Source: Vishniacozyma victoriae
Taxonomy: Eukaryota > Basidiomycota > Tremellomycetes > Tremellales > Bulleribasidiaceae
Direction: 5' to 3'
DNA length: 64,000 nt
NCBI GenBank assembly: GCA_017654735.1
Contig: JADPYG010000088.1
Coordinates: 5,324,899 to 5,388,898, forward strand
The notes beneath the pieces were generated by a model. It did not search any database, was not told where the DNA came from, and saw nothing but the letters and a program-made list of their open reading frames with translations. The translations under genes were made by a program, and so were the position numbers. Shown in pieces: positions 21,871-33,669 of the stretch; position 1 is the stretch's first letter, and every line of letters starts with the position of its first letter.

Positions 21871-23907
21871 ATGCCGTCTCGAGTCATACTGGTAGGCGTA
21901 GGAGGATTCGGCGATCACTTCCATCTCCCCAATATCCGTCGACTTCGAGCTGCTGGTCTGGTCGAGCCGGTAGCTCTTGTTGATCCAGTTGTCAATGCAA
22001 AATCGAAAACGGACCCCGACTTTGGTATACCGAATGACGCACCGCTGTTCGACACCTTGAGCCAAGCAATCGCGCAAGTCGGGGTACCGGACATTGTCAT
22101 TGTTTCGGTTCCCATTCACCTTCATGCGCCCATCACCAAAGAAGCGTTACGATTCGGCGCCGATGTCTTACTCGAGAAACCACCTTTCGCTCGGATGCAG
22201 GACTTTGAGGAGGTGAGGGCGTTAGAAAAGAAAACAGGACGTGTGGTCCAGGTCGGCTTCCAAAGTCTTGGATCGCTTGCAATCCATGCATGTGCAAATG
22301 GGGATGTTGGAATTGGGGAGATCAAATCGGTTCGGGCGATGGGGACATGGCTGAGAAGATCGGCATATTGGCAAAGGGCAGCATGGGTAGGTCGCCGGCA
22401 TATAGGAGAGATCGATGTCATGGATGGCGTTGCTACCAACGCTCTCGCTCATGCCGTCATTACAGCTTTGCATATCGCCGGAATCAAGACTGCAAGCGAA
22501 GTCCGACAAATCGAAATCGAGACATATCGAGCCAATGCTATCGATGTGGACGACACCACATCCATACGCGTCACACCCAATCACGGTGCCCTCGTTGTCG
22601 CTGCTCTCACCCTGTGCGCAAGTGAACGAACAAAGCCACTTGTAGAGATAGCGGGCGACGAGGGAGTTGCTACACTTGAGTATGTGACGGACGACCTCGT
22701 TTACCAGGACCGTACTTTCCATTACAATCGCGTCGACATGTTGCAGAATCTGATTGACCATCGAACTACTGGAGCACCTCTGTTGCTGCCTCTTTCCGAC
22801 ACTGGAGCATTTATGCGAGTCATGGAAGCTATACGTACCAGCGGACCGCCGATACATATCGAGCGCAAGTACATCGATCAACGAGGCGAAGGTATCGATA
22901 GTCACCCGGTCGTTCAGGATGTCGAAAAGTGGGTGCGAGCTGCTACAGCCGCAGACAAGTTATTCTCGGAGGTTGGTGCACCGTGGGCGTTTACCGGAAA
23001 AGATTCCTCGTTGGCGAAAGCCGATATCGATGGTAGACCGGTTTTCGAGGTGCTTGATGGTGCCGGGACCACTTCATCATCGACCCCGAGACCGTATGTT
23101 CAACCTGTCCGGACACTCGGAGGTGTGGAAGTCACCGCAACGCATCCTTCGGATCACGATTGGCATTGCGGAGTAGGATTTGCGGTACCGGACGTTGATG
23201 GGACGAGTTTCTGGGGAGGTGGAACGTTTATCAAGGGTCAGGGATATGTGATGCTCGACAATCACGGTCAGATCAAGAGCGATTCTGTCGAGACCGGTCC
23301 CGTAGATGACGCTTCAGCGTCCAACCTCGTCCACCATTTATCCTGGTATGACCACGAGAATCGACATGTCATATCCGAGAAACAGTCGATACAATGGTCC
23401 AAGCTCGCTGTCAACAATCAATCCGCGTGGGAATTCGGGTTTCGCACGACACTGTCACCAGTGACTGCTGCAGTGTCCCTTGGTAGTCCGGGTACAAACG
23501 GTCGAAAGGATGGTGGATACGGCGGATTCTTCTGGCGGCTTCCTCGATGTACCGACGTCACTATCCTCTCTAGCGATGCCGAGGGGGAAGATACGATACA
23601 CGGTTCAGTCAGCTCGTGGATCTCCTGGTCGGCAAAATTTGAAGCCGGTCCTGGTCTCACCGGTGAAGCGACTCTCGTATTCGTAGCGGATGACGAAACG
23701 TCTGCGCAGGATCCGTGGGTTGTACGCTGCTCGGGCTACCCTGGTATCGGCTCGGCAGTGGCTTGGGAGGACAGGGTCGAGATACCGGCCAAGGGAGGTC
23801 TCACTCGAGGTTTCAGGGTGGCTGTGGTCGATGGAAAGTGCGGAAAGGAATCGTCGGCTGAGATTGCCCATTTACTCTTGTCTCGACGAGGATCGACACA
23901 TAAGTAG
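21871..23907 (+). CDS. Fusion protein: Gfo/Idh/MocA oxidoreductase + DUF6807 (PmoA-like)
   Basis: 678-aa single-exon gene with two modules. Residues ~1-340 are a Gfo/Idh/MocA oxidoreductase: VGVGGFGDHF Rossmann motif, LLEKPPFARM, then the alpha/beta substrate domain with ALAHAVITALHIAG. Residues ~370-678 match the DUF6807 family (Pfam name PmoA, a misnomer): RPYVQPVRTLGGVEVT near 405, the His-rich HPSDHDWHCGVGF near 424, and FWGGGTF near 447. In bacteria DUF6807 proteins are often neighbours of Gfo/Idh enzymes; here they are one polypeptide. The DUF6807 reaction is unknown to me. Lack of introns over 2 kb and domain make-up suggest possible bacterial origin (inference). Convergent with PMI at only 81 bp. 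Confidence 0.85.
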   Translation: MPSRVILVGVGGFGDHFHLPNIRRLRAAGLVEPVALVDPVVNAKSKTDPDFGIPNDAPLFDTLSQAIAQVGVPDIVIVSVPIHLHAPITKEALRFGADVLLEKPPFARMQDFEEVRALEKKTGRVVQVGFQSLGSLAIHACANGDVGIGEIKSVRAMGTWLRRSAYWQRAAWVGRRHIGEIDVMDGVATNALAHAVITALHIAGIKTASEVRQIEIETYRANAIDVDDTTSIRVTPNHGALVVAALTLCASERTKPLVEIAGDEGVATLEYVTDDLVYQDRTFHYNRVDMLQNLIDHRTTGAPLLLPLSDTGAFMRVMEAIRTSGPPIHIERKYIDQRGEGIDSHPVVQDVEKWVRAATAADKLFSEVGAPWAFTGKDSSLAKADIDGRPVFEVLDGAGTTSSSTPRPYVQPVRTLGGVEVTATHPSDHDWHCGVGFAVPDVDGTSFWGGGTFIKGQGYVMLDNHGQIKSDSVETGPVDDASASNLVHHLSWYDHENRHVISEKQSIQWSKLAVNNQSAWEFGFRTTLSPVTAAVSLGSPGTNGRKDGGYGGFFWRLPRCTDVTILSSDAEGEDTIHGSVSSWISWSAKFEAGPGLTGEATLVFVADDETSAQDPWVVRCSGYPGIGSAVAWEDRVEIPAKGGLTRGFRVAVVDGKCGKESSAEIAHLLLSRRGSTHK

Positions 23908-23988
23908 ATTTAGTAGTCAATGAGAGAGAGAGAAACGATTGATTCCGTCGGACATGACTTGTATGAATTGCATGGAATTGATACTTGA

Positions 23989-25544
23989 TTACTGCTTACC
24001 GACCTGCGAGTTCTTATCCCCATCATAGAATGCGGCCCAAACCTCTCCTCCAGCAGAGAAATCGACATCAGCGCCTGCTCCGATAAAGAACACTGTACCC
24101 GCTTTTGCCGGCGAGTTTGAGTCCTTTCCAGTCTCTGTGATGCTGACTTCACCCTCTGTGACAATTGCTATCGCAGGTCCGTTGAGAGCTTGTAGTCGTT
24201 CCTCGCCAGCGATTCGCATGATTGAAAACTCCTCGAATGGCGTGGCGTAGACAGTGGTGTTGCCCTTTGCTCCTTTGGTGAATGCTGAGCTGGCGAGCTT
24301 GATCGATGATGGGGATTGGGGAGTCGCAGTCATGGTCTTGGCAACTAACTTTGTCGAATCCTTGTCAGGGGTGAAACCAACGTTGAGGACGTTGTCACTA
24401 GATGTTAGCGGCATCCCTCGCGCGAAGTGGGGAACTTACCTGACGGCCATGAGTTCAACAATATCTCCCTTTAGCCAAGCATGAGGACCGTCTGCTCCGA
24501 CATACATTCCTTCTCCCTTTTTCAGCTCCATAAGGTTCATGAAGAAGCTACTGTATGAGTATAGGTTCCAGGAGTTTAGTGATCGACTCACAGCGACACG
24601 AAGATAGATCCATCTCCAGCGTTAAACTCGTCAAGAACCTCAGAAGCCTCGGCCAACAACTCCCTATCTTGAGACGATATGTCGGTACACTGTTCGAAAG
24701 CCTTTACACCTTCTTGCTTGACTCGACGGCAGAACTTCTTGACGGCATCCTCGACCTCTTTGCCGTCCATGGCTAGATACGCCTCGAAAGTAGATCGTAG
24801 CTCGGTCTCGTCGTTGTGATCTTCGACAAGCTTTTTGCTGGCGTCTCGAACGTTCTGCGGAAGCTGTTGAACTTCTGGTGTACCTTGTAGAAGCGACACG
24901 ACCTCTTTGAGTGATCGGATGCCAGCGAATCCCAAGAATCGGTCAGAGAGGCACACAGCGATTTCGGGTTTATGGTTCTTGTCTTGGAATTGCTCGGGGT
25001 TCTCCTTGTGTAGCTTTTCAGACAATTCCTTATTGGGATGTACTTGAAGAGGAAGAGCTGGTTGATGTCAGCGAGTGAAATTGCTCGAGCGAGAGATACC
25101 ACTTACCTTGGTTGGCGCACAAGATCTTGAAGAGGAAAGGTACATGTCCTTCTTCAGCTTTGTGACCGTCGAAAGGCGGCTCAAAGCCTTTGGCAGCGCC
25201 TAGAAGATCCTTCTTGTCGGCAAGATAAGCAGACAGCAACTGGTCCGATCCGTAAATCTTGGAAGGATTGGTTGGGTGCGTACCCATCCAGAGCTAGTGA
25301 TTAGTACACACATACGACGAGACATGGGAATGTTAAGAGGTACGTACCTCAGCGTAATGCTCATCGTCATTGACTTTGTAACCAGGAGGAGAAGCATTTG
25401 GCGCGTAACGAGCAGCCAGACTGTCTTGACCAACTGGTCCCCCTTACTGATCAGCTCAATTAGACAGCAAACACAGTACTTACACTCATAGTTGTTGGGA
25501 AAGGCTGCCAGCCGTTGGACTTTGGGTGGTTGTGTGGACGACAT
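23989..25544 (-). CDS. MAN1: Mannose-6-phosphate isomerase (type I PMI)
   Basis: Zinc enzyme interconverting mannose-6-phosphate and fructose-6-phosphate, supplying GDP-mannose for glycans, cell wall and capsule-type polysaccharides. The ATG at 25544 opens [20 protein letters not shown]. Landmarks in order: the AELWMGTHP signature, [10 protein letters not shown] joined across an intron to [17 protein letters not shown] (zinc-binding Q-x-H), [10 protein letters not shown], then [45 protein letters not shown] with the remaining zinc ligands. Introns are about 45-50 nt. The stop is at 23989-23991. The symbol follows Cryptococcus usage (PMI40 in yeast). Identification is firm. Confidence 0.93.
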
Positions 25545-25708
25545 GATGGTGGTGTGGTTGATAATCAAAAAGGAGGAGGGATGATGTATGATAGAACACT
25601 TATTGGCTTCATAAGCTTTTCTGACATGACATCATTCTTCACGTGATCGAAGGATTTTGAATTGCTGGAATCATTTCAATAGCTGGAATCAGGTACAGTC
25701 GTCCATCG

Positions 25709-26789
25709 CTAGTTTGGGTTCGTTCGGGCTGCTTCAGCCGCCTGGTCCTCCGCCTTTGACTGATTCATCCCGGCCCATCCAGCCTTGCTTTCCAGGAGCT
25801 GCTTGGTTTTCTCTTTCGCTCTTACCAATCGAGTCAATTTGGCGGCATCGGTTATGCCATCGTACTTGGTAGACTTGGAGATAGCGGAGGCTGTGAGCGT
25901 GTCCGTTGAGTCTAGCTCGCGTAGAGGCGATGCGGGTGGGTTGATAGTATTGCGAAGCGAGTCGATTTCGTCGTCGAGCGAGGCGAGTTGCGTCCTCAAA
26001 TCGGTGAGAATGACCAGCTTCTTTAATTCGGTAAGCGACGTGTTTGCCGTAATGCCAATGTGCTGGAAACGAATAGGCTAAACATCAACAAAGAACCGAC
26101 GCCAAATCAGAAGATGCTTACGCCGATCATCTCACCCCCGTACCACCGACAGCATACCGTCAAGACGTCCACACCTTGCCCCTCGCGCAGGGCTTTCAGG
26201 ACTCGTTCTCCACCAAATTTCTCCCCGTCATCGTTGTACGACTCGAGCAGCTGCAAGTCAGTTGTGATCGCTCTAGTCTAGCGCAAATTAGACTCACCTG
26301 ATAATCGTCCTCACCAGCCGTACCATCCTTTCGCTCCTTCAGACCAAGAGTCCGGACAGCCCACATACGATGATCTGGCTCTCGTATCCTCTCTTTCCCC
26401 TTCTTTCCAGATCGACCATTCCCATCTTGGAACGCTCCATCATCACTAGCGAGCATCTCTGCCTGGACAAGGGTAGGAACGTCTAGTTCTCGAACCACGC
26501 GACGGGCTTCCTTAGCTAATGCCGTTTCCGAGACCACATACAAGGGTGCCGTGAAGGATATCGATATCGATAGGAAGGTAGATGTAGACGAGTGAAGAGG
26601 AGGTGACCGAGCCATTACTAAAGGTGATGCCTCGGGATGCAGCCATGCGTGAACCGATACTGGAGTAGATGATGCGGATTCTACGCGACGCTTCTTCGCT
26701 GGGGACTCGGACTCGTCATCGTCTGATATGACTCTCGGCTGGTCCATACGTCTCCTAGCATCTTTGGGGCGAGTATCGAGTATAGGCAT
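25709..26789 (-). CDS. UPF0029/IMPACT-type domain protein
   Basis: Protein with a UPF0029 (YigZ/IMPACT) domain. The ATG at 26789 starts MPILDTRPKDARRRMDQPR, followed by an acidic, KKRR-containing segment that may be a nuclear localisation signal. Across two introns the domain reads EDDYQ / LLESYNDDGEKFGGERVLK..VLTVCCRWYGGEMIG / PIRFQHIG, with the family's DGE and R-[WY]-[YF]-GG signatures. A C-terminal helical region ends in Ala/Lys-rich sequence and TAG at 25709. No RWD domain is seen, so it is not a complete Yih1/IMPACT homolog. Molecular role unknown; relatives regulate the Gcn2 pathway or RNA-related processes. Confidence 0.75.
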
Positions 26790-26884
26790 AGTATCAAGTA
26801 GAACCAGTATTGACCAACAACCAACGTCATGAGTGTTTGGAACATCGATGAGAATTGGGACGCGGACAACATGCAAATTGTAGA

Positions 26885-28309
26885 TTAAACAGATCCTATC
26901 CATCCAGTAATTACAGCTATCAAAGCGCAGTATGAACCCCATATGCGATGAGGGAGAATCGAGGTTCCAGCGGAGGAGGGCAGTTGAATGCTCATGGATG
27001 TGGTGTCGATGTCCTGAGCAATCAGCTCTCTAAATATATTGGTAATTCGCCGCATACCGGGATTCCTTCGCTCACATTGCCAGTGTACACCCAGCCCGTA
27101 CTCGGTCGCCCCTCGGCGACATCACCTCGCGTGGTATCGGTACACAGGATATTGACGCTCTGGACTGTGAACCAATAATATCCCGCTTCTCGATAATCAT
27201 CCGAGTCCCATTCGATATCCCCGCCGGCCCAGTCGATAGTCCCCTGGGCGTAGTCTTCAGACCCTCCGGGCCACAAGCTGAGTTGTACCCTCGCCGGGGT
27301 GGTAGGATACTCACTGAGCTGTCAGATCTCGTGAGCTAAAGCTGAGCTACGCACTAGATGCCATTGATTTTGGTGTCCGTCTTGTTCACCCTTCTCTTCT
27401 CAACTCCGTCCACCAGCCACCGGATATATTCTTCCTGCCAGTCGATCGTGTATCTATGAAAGTCTTTGGCTGTATCGCCAGGAACAGACACCTCTTTGAT
27501 CTGAGAATTGTTGTAATCGGCCACTCCGAGGAACCAATGATTCGTCTGTACATGCGTTGTGTTTTCCCCAGCCCATTCCTGGCCGTCAGCATCAGATTTG
27601 ATCGACGGGAGGCGTCGACGGGCCAGATCTATCTCATCTTTCACATCTGACATCGTGATCGCTGCCGAAACTACACCTGCCCAGCGCGATGCCTCTAGCT
27701 GAATCAGACTTTCGATCTAAATTACCGACGTACTCAGAACGAAATCAATGGTGCCGTAGTGAACGTAGCGAGTGGACGACATGCGTGTGCCGCCCGGAAG
27801 GTCAGCAGGTATTATGAAACGTAGCTCGAGTCCGACGTTCCACCCTCTTGCGTCATGATCAACCTCACACCTTCGTCATTCCGCGCTAAGCGCCCTGCAT
27901 TCACTTGCTATGTTAGCGATGAGATGATCTGGTCTACGGGTCGCATGGCTCACCGACCCAATCGTGTGTATCGACGTCACCGATGTATTCTGTACCATTG
28001 GTCAGGACCCGGTCGAGATTCTCCCGGAAATCGGTCCTCACATCTTGACAAATGGGATTCGGAGCGCATGAACCCAAAGAGTACGATCCTATATCATCAG
28101 AGGGACAAGGTAGACCTTCGATGAGGTCTGCACTCATCAAAAGGCTCGCATCCTCCTAGACAGAAAGCTTGCCCAGTCCCGCACCATCCGTACTCGGAAC
28201 AGCAGGGTGCTCGCTGTGGACACGGCTGCCATGACGAGCAATTCTGAGCGAGTACAACTTGAGCAGCAGCGATCAAAAACCAAGCAATCAGCAACATGAA
28301 AGTCAACAT
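26885..28309 (-). CDS. CRH-type GH16 transglycosylase with CBM18 module, possible defects
   Basis: Cell-wall chitin-glucan crosslinking enzyme (CRH/UTR2, GH16). A signal peptide (MLLIAWFLIAAAQVVL) precedes a chitin-binding segment CCSEYGWCGTGQAFCLGGC and the family SYSLGSCAPNPIC. The catalytic domain has LPGGTRMSSTRYVHYG, ASRWAGVVSAAITMSD and VKDEIDL. To complete the DEIDxEW site, DEIDL must join EWAGEN across 27579-27623, a 45-nt intron with a GC rather than GT donor. The CLGGC and SYSLGSC parts are in different frames, and I found no canonical splice joining them near 28100-28150. An intron near 27040 joins GNVSEGIP to DIDTTSMS and a hydrophobic GPI-like tail (YCALIAVITGWIGSV). The gene may be functional with unusual splicing, or decaying. 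Confidence 0.7.
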
Positions 28310-29457
28310 TGGGTTCAGGTTGTCGCGGCGTCGAGATGCGACGGGGCTACGCCTGCCAAGTGATACCAAGACATGATCAGGTGTCACCTTGATCGACAGA
28401 ACTACCGGACAGATCGGCGGCATGACATGCTAGAGGGAGTCATCTACTGGCTCACAGACCCGGTGTCAAATTTGTATAGACAAAGAACCGAAATGGAGTC
28501 GCCCGTATCATTATCATGAACAGCCACAACTGAGGTCTCGGAGTGATCTGGAGGCTAATTAGAACACGTGATCTATAGCCTTCTTCCAGGGATCGAGAAG
28601 TACACCGCTTTCGTGCCCTGACCCGGCAAGTTCAGGTCCCTGGGATAGGTTCTTGGCATTGCTGCTGGTCTAGACTCCCGACAATTGCTACAGGACCGCC
28701 TTGACGCATCGTAAGGACAACTGTGCGGGGGCCTGAATCCAATGCAGGTGCCTACTCCTTGTACGACACTACACCGGTCCTGCCTGGGAATCTGGACTGG
28801 ATGAGTGCGCAAAAGACCAGCAATCTTTTTGCAGATGACAAGCAATAAGTTACCTGTTCCTCGGAATAGCATCCAGAATTGCCTTGTACGGAGAATTACT
28901 ATTATTGAGAAACAATGACGTGAGTCCTTTGACGGCGTAGCGACGGTAGCTACAAACTTGCCAACACCGCGTGCCGTAATACTCGGCTTCGTACTAGTAG
29001 AACCCTTTCGGTGGATGCAGACGAAAGACCACCTTTTCAAACCATCACACATCGCGCTTTCGACGCCGTTAGCATCGTCAGCTCCTCTCTCTCATCCGCT
29101 TGTTCGTCATTGTATCTTCTCTACCTGCGACTGGACTCGTCAAATTTGTGTATATTACCAGCTTCCCGAATCGACCTCGATTTACACGTCCGCCCTGAAG
29201 ATCGCGACAAACCGTTACCCCTCTTGGCCACCTGTGTCCGACATTCCACCTTCTGTACCCGACGGACCCAGATCCAGATCCATCTCGCGCAAACGGACAC
29301 AACCAAGTGAAACATTCTCCGCAGACAATCGGCCGTTTCGGTGTCACCAGCTATATATCTGTTCGGTGAAACATACTTGAACTAAATCTCGGTATGGCTC
29401 GGACTTACTAGACCGTAAGTAGATCTCCTTCTACATTCAGCTAAGGACCTCTGAGGG
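28310..29457. other. Gene-poor spacer between CRH and RhoGEF
   Basis: About 1.1 kb. A 159-codon cysteine-containing ORF on the minus strand (28573-29052) and a few on the plus strand show no domain, signal peptide or clear splice context. Most likely divergent promoters and the RhoGEF 5' leader. Confidence 0.45.
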
Positions 29458-32400
29458 ATGGTCGCTTCGGACCGGCATTTAGGTGGAAAGGTGGCTGTCA
29501 TCTATGCTGATCATAATAGTGACGGCCTGTCCGCACCCAACATCTCGCATTCGTTTTCATACGGCACGGAAGGAGGCGGAGCACAGCTAGCCAGTCAGAG
29601 GAAGGCTATACATACTCAGGTAAGTTCCTTTGCTGCGCCGAAAGGATATTGTCGCTGAGCATGGTACTTTTCTACCCGGTCTTCCTTTGTCTCCCCCTAC
29701 TCAACTTGGAATTCACTCCACCTTCCTCGTCAATTCCTTTTCCTACGACTGTTCGACATGTTGCAGGTCCTAGTTATGTCGGATATCAGTCTCTTACCTA
29801 GGGCCTACCAAACCCCCGAGCCGTTCAGCCGGCCTACCTCCTCAATCGTCTTGGCGCCAACACTAGAGCCTATTCCAGGCTCGGCAGTAGTGACGCCTGC
29901 CGCTCGCGAATCACCAGGACCTCAGTCGTCTCACAAAGCTACGAGAAATTTGGACGAGGCGGACCTGTCACATGCTTTAGAACAGGTAGAAATAGCGGCG
30001 GACGTCGAGGGGGATCGGCAAGACGTCGGCTCATACTTCGCGCCAGCCACCAATGGACCCGCTTCGACCTCCGCAGGGATCACTCCTGGCGGCAGACAAC
30101 GGCCCGCTATCGCTATTCCAGTGTCCACTCCTGATCAGCCATCCTTCTCTTCGTACCCTCATCAATCACTGGCTCATCCCGCCCCATCATCGTCATCGTC
30201 CATGGGCAAAACAATCGGCAACTTCTTGCTCAGACATCCGTCTATTCGATCCAAGTCACGTCTTCGCCGGCGGCAAGTGGGCGTGTCAGAAAGTGAGGAC
30301 GAAGGTGGTGTCACCTCGGATGATGGAGATATCAGCCCAAGCGGAAGGCGGAGGTCAACATCATTGTCCACAGCTCAGAGCAATCTACCGAAACATGTCT
30401 TTCGAAGCACCCCGACCAACATTTTTGGGCGTCGTAGAGCGGGATCCGTTGGAGCTCGACTGGCTGCCGAGTACCATGAAGGAGATGATGAAGCGTGGAA
30501 ACAAATGGCCAAAGTTGAATCAGCTCGTCTGCTCCCCAGCCCAGTGGCTCCATTCACATATCAGCAGCCGATGGACTCCCTATACACCCTTCATTCAGCA
30601 ACCAGTACCATCAAGCCAATGACATCGCCTACAATCAATCCGCGACGGTCCAGCTTGTCGTCTGCCGATATGCCATTGGGTATCATGGGATCACAAGAGG
30701 TCCTCGAGAGTCCCGAAGAGCCATCCATGCCTCATGAACCCCCTCCGCGACGCAGCTCCCTCGACATGACTAAGATCCCCGCCGTCACGCCGAATCACGA
30801 AGCCATTTACGAGTCAGCACCTCTCGACGCTCGACCAAGTATGTCTCCATCGCTTGTATCGTCATCAATCACTTGCTCTGACCCGTCGATACTATCACCT
30901 ACAACGTCGTCACAAGAACACCCCCTCTCATCCGCAACGACTTCCCTTTCCCGTAGCGCGAAGAGCGCCACAGAGGGTATCGAAAAACATGATAACGCCC
31001 TTTCCGCTGTCAGGCTACAGCGCAGCTTGGAATGGGAAGCAAAGCAGAACAAGCGGAGACGTCGTTTGGACAAAAGAAAGATGGTCTTGCTGGAGCTCGT
31101 GGAAACAGAAGTAGCGTATGCAGAGGGGTTACGGGCATTGGTGCAGGTTTATCTCCCTCAGCTGGCTGCTTTGCCAGCTGTGTCGGAAAGGACAGCCTCA
31201 ATGATTGCCCGAAACGCATCCGAACTTCTCGAGTTTCACGCCAACCTCGCAACACGGATGGTCGAAATCCTCAAGATTGAAGGCATCGGGTATGATATCA
31301 TACATGATCCCGATGTGCCGGTGGAGAGAGCTTCGCGGGAGGTTGCGTCGCTATTTATCGAGCACGTAAGTACATCCTGCGATACCAATCGATTCATGCT
31401 GACGCAGACAGCTGAGTCTCTTTGCTGGATATAATCAATTCTGTGCCGGATCCATCGCAGCTGCGACTCTGGTGCGGCATATCGGCTTGCGGACCGACTA
31501 TGACTCGTACGAACGCCGGTGCCAGATCATCTGGGCTTCTCACTCGCCAGTCACTTTACAAGACCTTCTCGCTGCGGAACTTCCCAATGGCGAGCTGTCC
31601 ATTCGGTCGCGCCTGCACTTTAGGGACTATCTCATCATGCCTATACAGAGAATATGTCGATACCCCCTCCTTCTCGGACAGCTTAAGAGTACTGCTCTGA
31701 CGCCCAGCGTCGAGAACCACGATTCCGACTCGGATGATGCCAGTGACGTGGGAGTTGACGTTGAGGTAGCTCTGACCTATATGCGGCAGGTCGCTTCCTC
31801 TGCGGATGAAGCTCGACGAGTCAAAGAGGCCGAAGTCAAATCGGCTACGATCCTCGAACGTCTCGAACCTCATGTCGCCCTGTCTCCTTCCTTTATCAAG
31901 TCGTTAGGCACTTGTCGCCTGATCGGGTCGCTAGATGTCCTGCATCATCACCACCTCATTGCACCTCTTGTTCCACCGGTCAAAGTCAAATACCTGGCAG
32001 CTTTCCTTTATCGAGGATATCTCATACTCGCCAAAGTTAAGAGGGGTAAAGTGTACGAGGCCAAGCACTTTTTGCCCTTGGAAGTGTTTGAATTGATTGA
32101 TATCGCAGAAGGTGAGTCACAGATCTTCATGCCATTTGCTTATTGATAGGATTTCTGCCTCATTCAATCCGCCTGACATTACGCGATCACAACTTTGAAT
32201 TGGCTGCATCATGCGAGGCAGAAAAGGACGTCTGGGCCGCGGCTTTGCGAGAGGCTCGAGACGAGGGAGTGATTCCACCGTTTGAGCTACCGGCTAGCGT
32301 TTCGCCCTTTGCTACCAAGACCAGGCGTATGTCGACTGCACATCTGGCGATGGAAGCGGTCACTAGTCCGAAGCGTCACTCACTCGACGTGCATGCGACT

Positions 32401-33669
32401 GGATCCGACGAGTCGATCGAGTCCCCTGCTATGGTAGATTCGGCTACAATATCGACATCGAACGCCAGTGTCCCAGCAGCCGAAATGCGGCCTTCTCAAT
32501 CATCTGCAGTGTTGCTACGAAGACCGTCCACCAATGCTCGGCTTTTCGTCGATCGCTGCCTGCTTGACGTCTTTTCAGAATCGTGTGCACAAGCGAGGAG
32601 CAAGGCGCAGCTGAACCATCCACTTTTTCTGCCCGACACGACCTCGCACGACATGCGAGATCGAATATCAATGCGAGAGTCCACGATGTTGAGGCGAAGG
32701 ACGAGCTTCCTCGACTCGAAATCTAGCTCTCTCGATATTTCCTTCCATGGACAAGTCAGGGGATCTGTCATTCCAGTCAGGCAGACAAAGTCCCAGCACG
32801 GTCGATCTCGAATTGCACGACCTCGCAGAGGATCCATCGGTGACGACTCGGCGACCGACCTAGGTGTATCTGCAGACGAGACGATCACCAATTCGGATCA
32901 TGGTCACTCCTTTCATCGTCGATCATCCAGTGGCTACACTACTACCCTTTCCACGCCAGCGACACCGCTGCTTCGCGAAGAACCCCACAGATACTCTACG
33001 TCAGATATGGAGTATTCTCGACCTTCCTCTATCAACTATTCCGCACCAGTGGTCCAGCAGACTTTGCAAATGCGAGTGATTAATCAAACACCCTTGTTGC
33101 GGCGAAAGACGGCATCCTCGCTTAATCTGAAAGGGAAGCCTTCTCAGCTTCGCACACGATCAATGCCAGTGTCTCCCAACGAGTCTCCAACCATCAACGA
33201 GGATCCGCCACCTCTACCTCCCAAGTCTGGGGCCCTGCAGCTCAATCGTGGGATTTCGTATTTTCCTCTCAATACCGAAGTCGAGCCCAGCGTCGGTCTT
33301 GGCTTAATCGAGTCGTCGATGGACACCGAGAGACCCAAGTCGTGGCACACGTTACGTCGCTCGATGTCCTTTCTGCGGTCCGGATCCAAGATGGACGATG
33401 CCTCTATGGGCTCATCCTCCTCGTACTTCCCTGATATCTCTACAATCGGAACGTCAACTCGTCCGGCCAGCTACGCGTCGTCGTCATCCACATCTGGCCT
33501 TCAGTCTTCACCCTCCTCTGCGTTGTCTCAATTTGGCGTCAAATCACCGGCAACTAAGTCGTCTGATGATGTGACTATCACGGCCAGTGAGAGCGGCAGC
33601 GCGCCAAATACACCCAAGCGAAAGAAGAGTCTACTTCTCACCCGTCTGCGTGGTTTCACCGCCATGTAA
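29458..33669 (+). CDS. RhoGEF with DH-PH domains
   Basis: Dbl-family guanine nucleotide exchange factor for a Rho-type GTPase (cell polarity, cytokinesis, wall integrity). Introns 29620-29766, 31366-31411 and 32112-32149 give 3981 nt, 1326 aa. The first exon (MVASDRHLGGKV) joins in frame at a strong CAG/GTAAGT donor, but translation could instead begin in exon 2 at MSDISLLP (29776). A long Ser/Pro-rich N-terminus precedes the DH domain (~490-720): LLELVETEVAYAEGLR, then FRDYLIMPIQRICRYPLLL. The PH-like part is KYLAAFLYRGYLILAKV...FLPHSIRLTLRDHNFELAA. A long Ser/Arg-rich tail follows, with many S/TP sites suggesting phosphoregulation. No BAR or RGS domain is seen. Confidence 0.88.

Noticed and set aside
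27780..27900. A second frameshift in the CRH gene (NDEGVRLIMTQEGG reading)
   Set aside because: A 44-nt intron GTGAGG...CTCGAG joins NDEG to LRFIIPADLPGG in frame, which fits the family; the longer reading is intron sequence.
28573..29052. 159-codon minus-strand ORF with several cysteines
   Set aside because: No signal peptide, domain or splice support; it cannot be told from chance.
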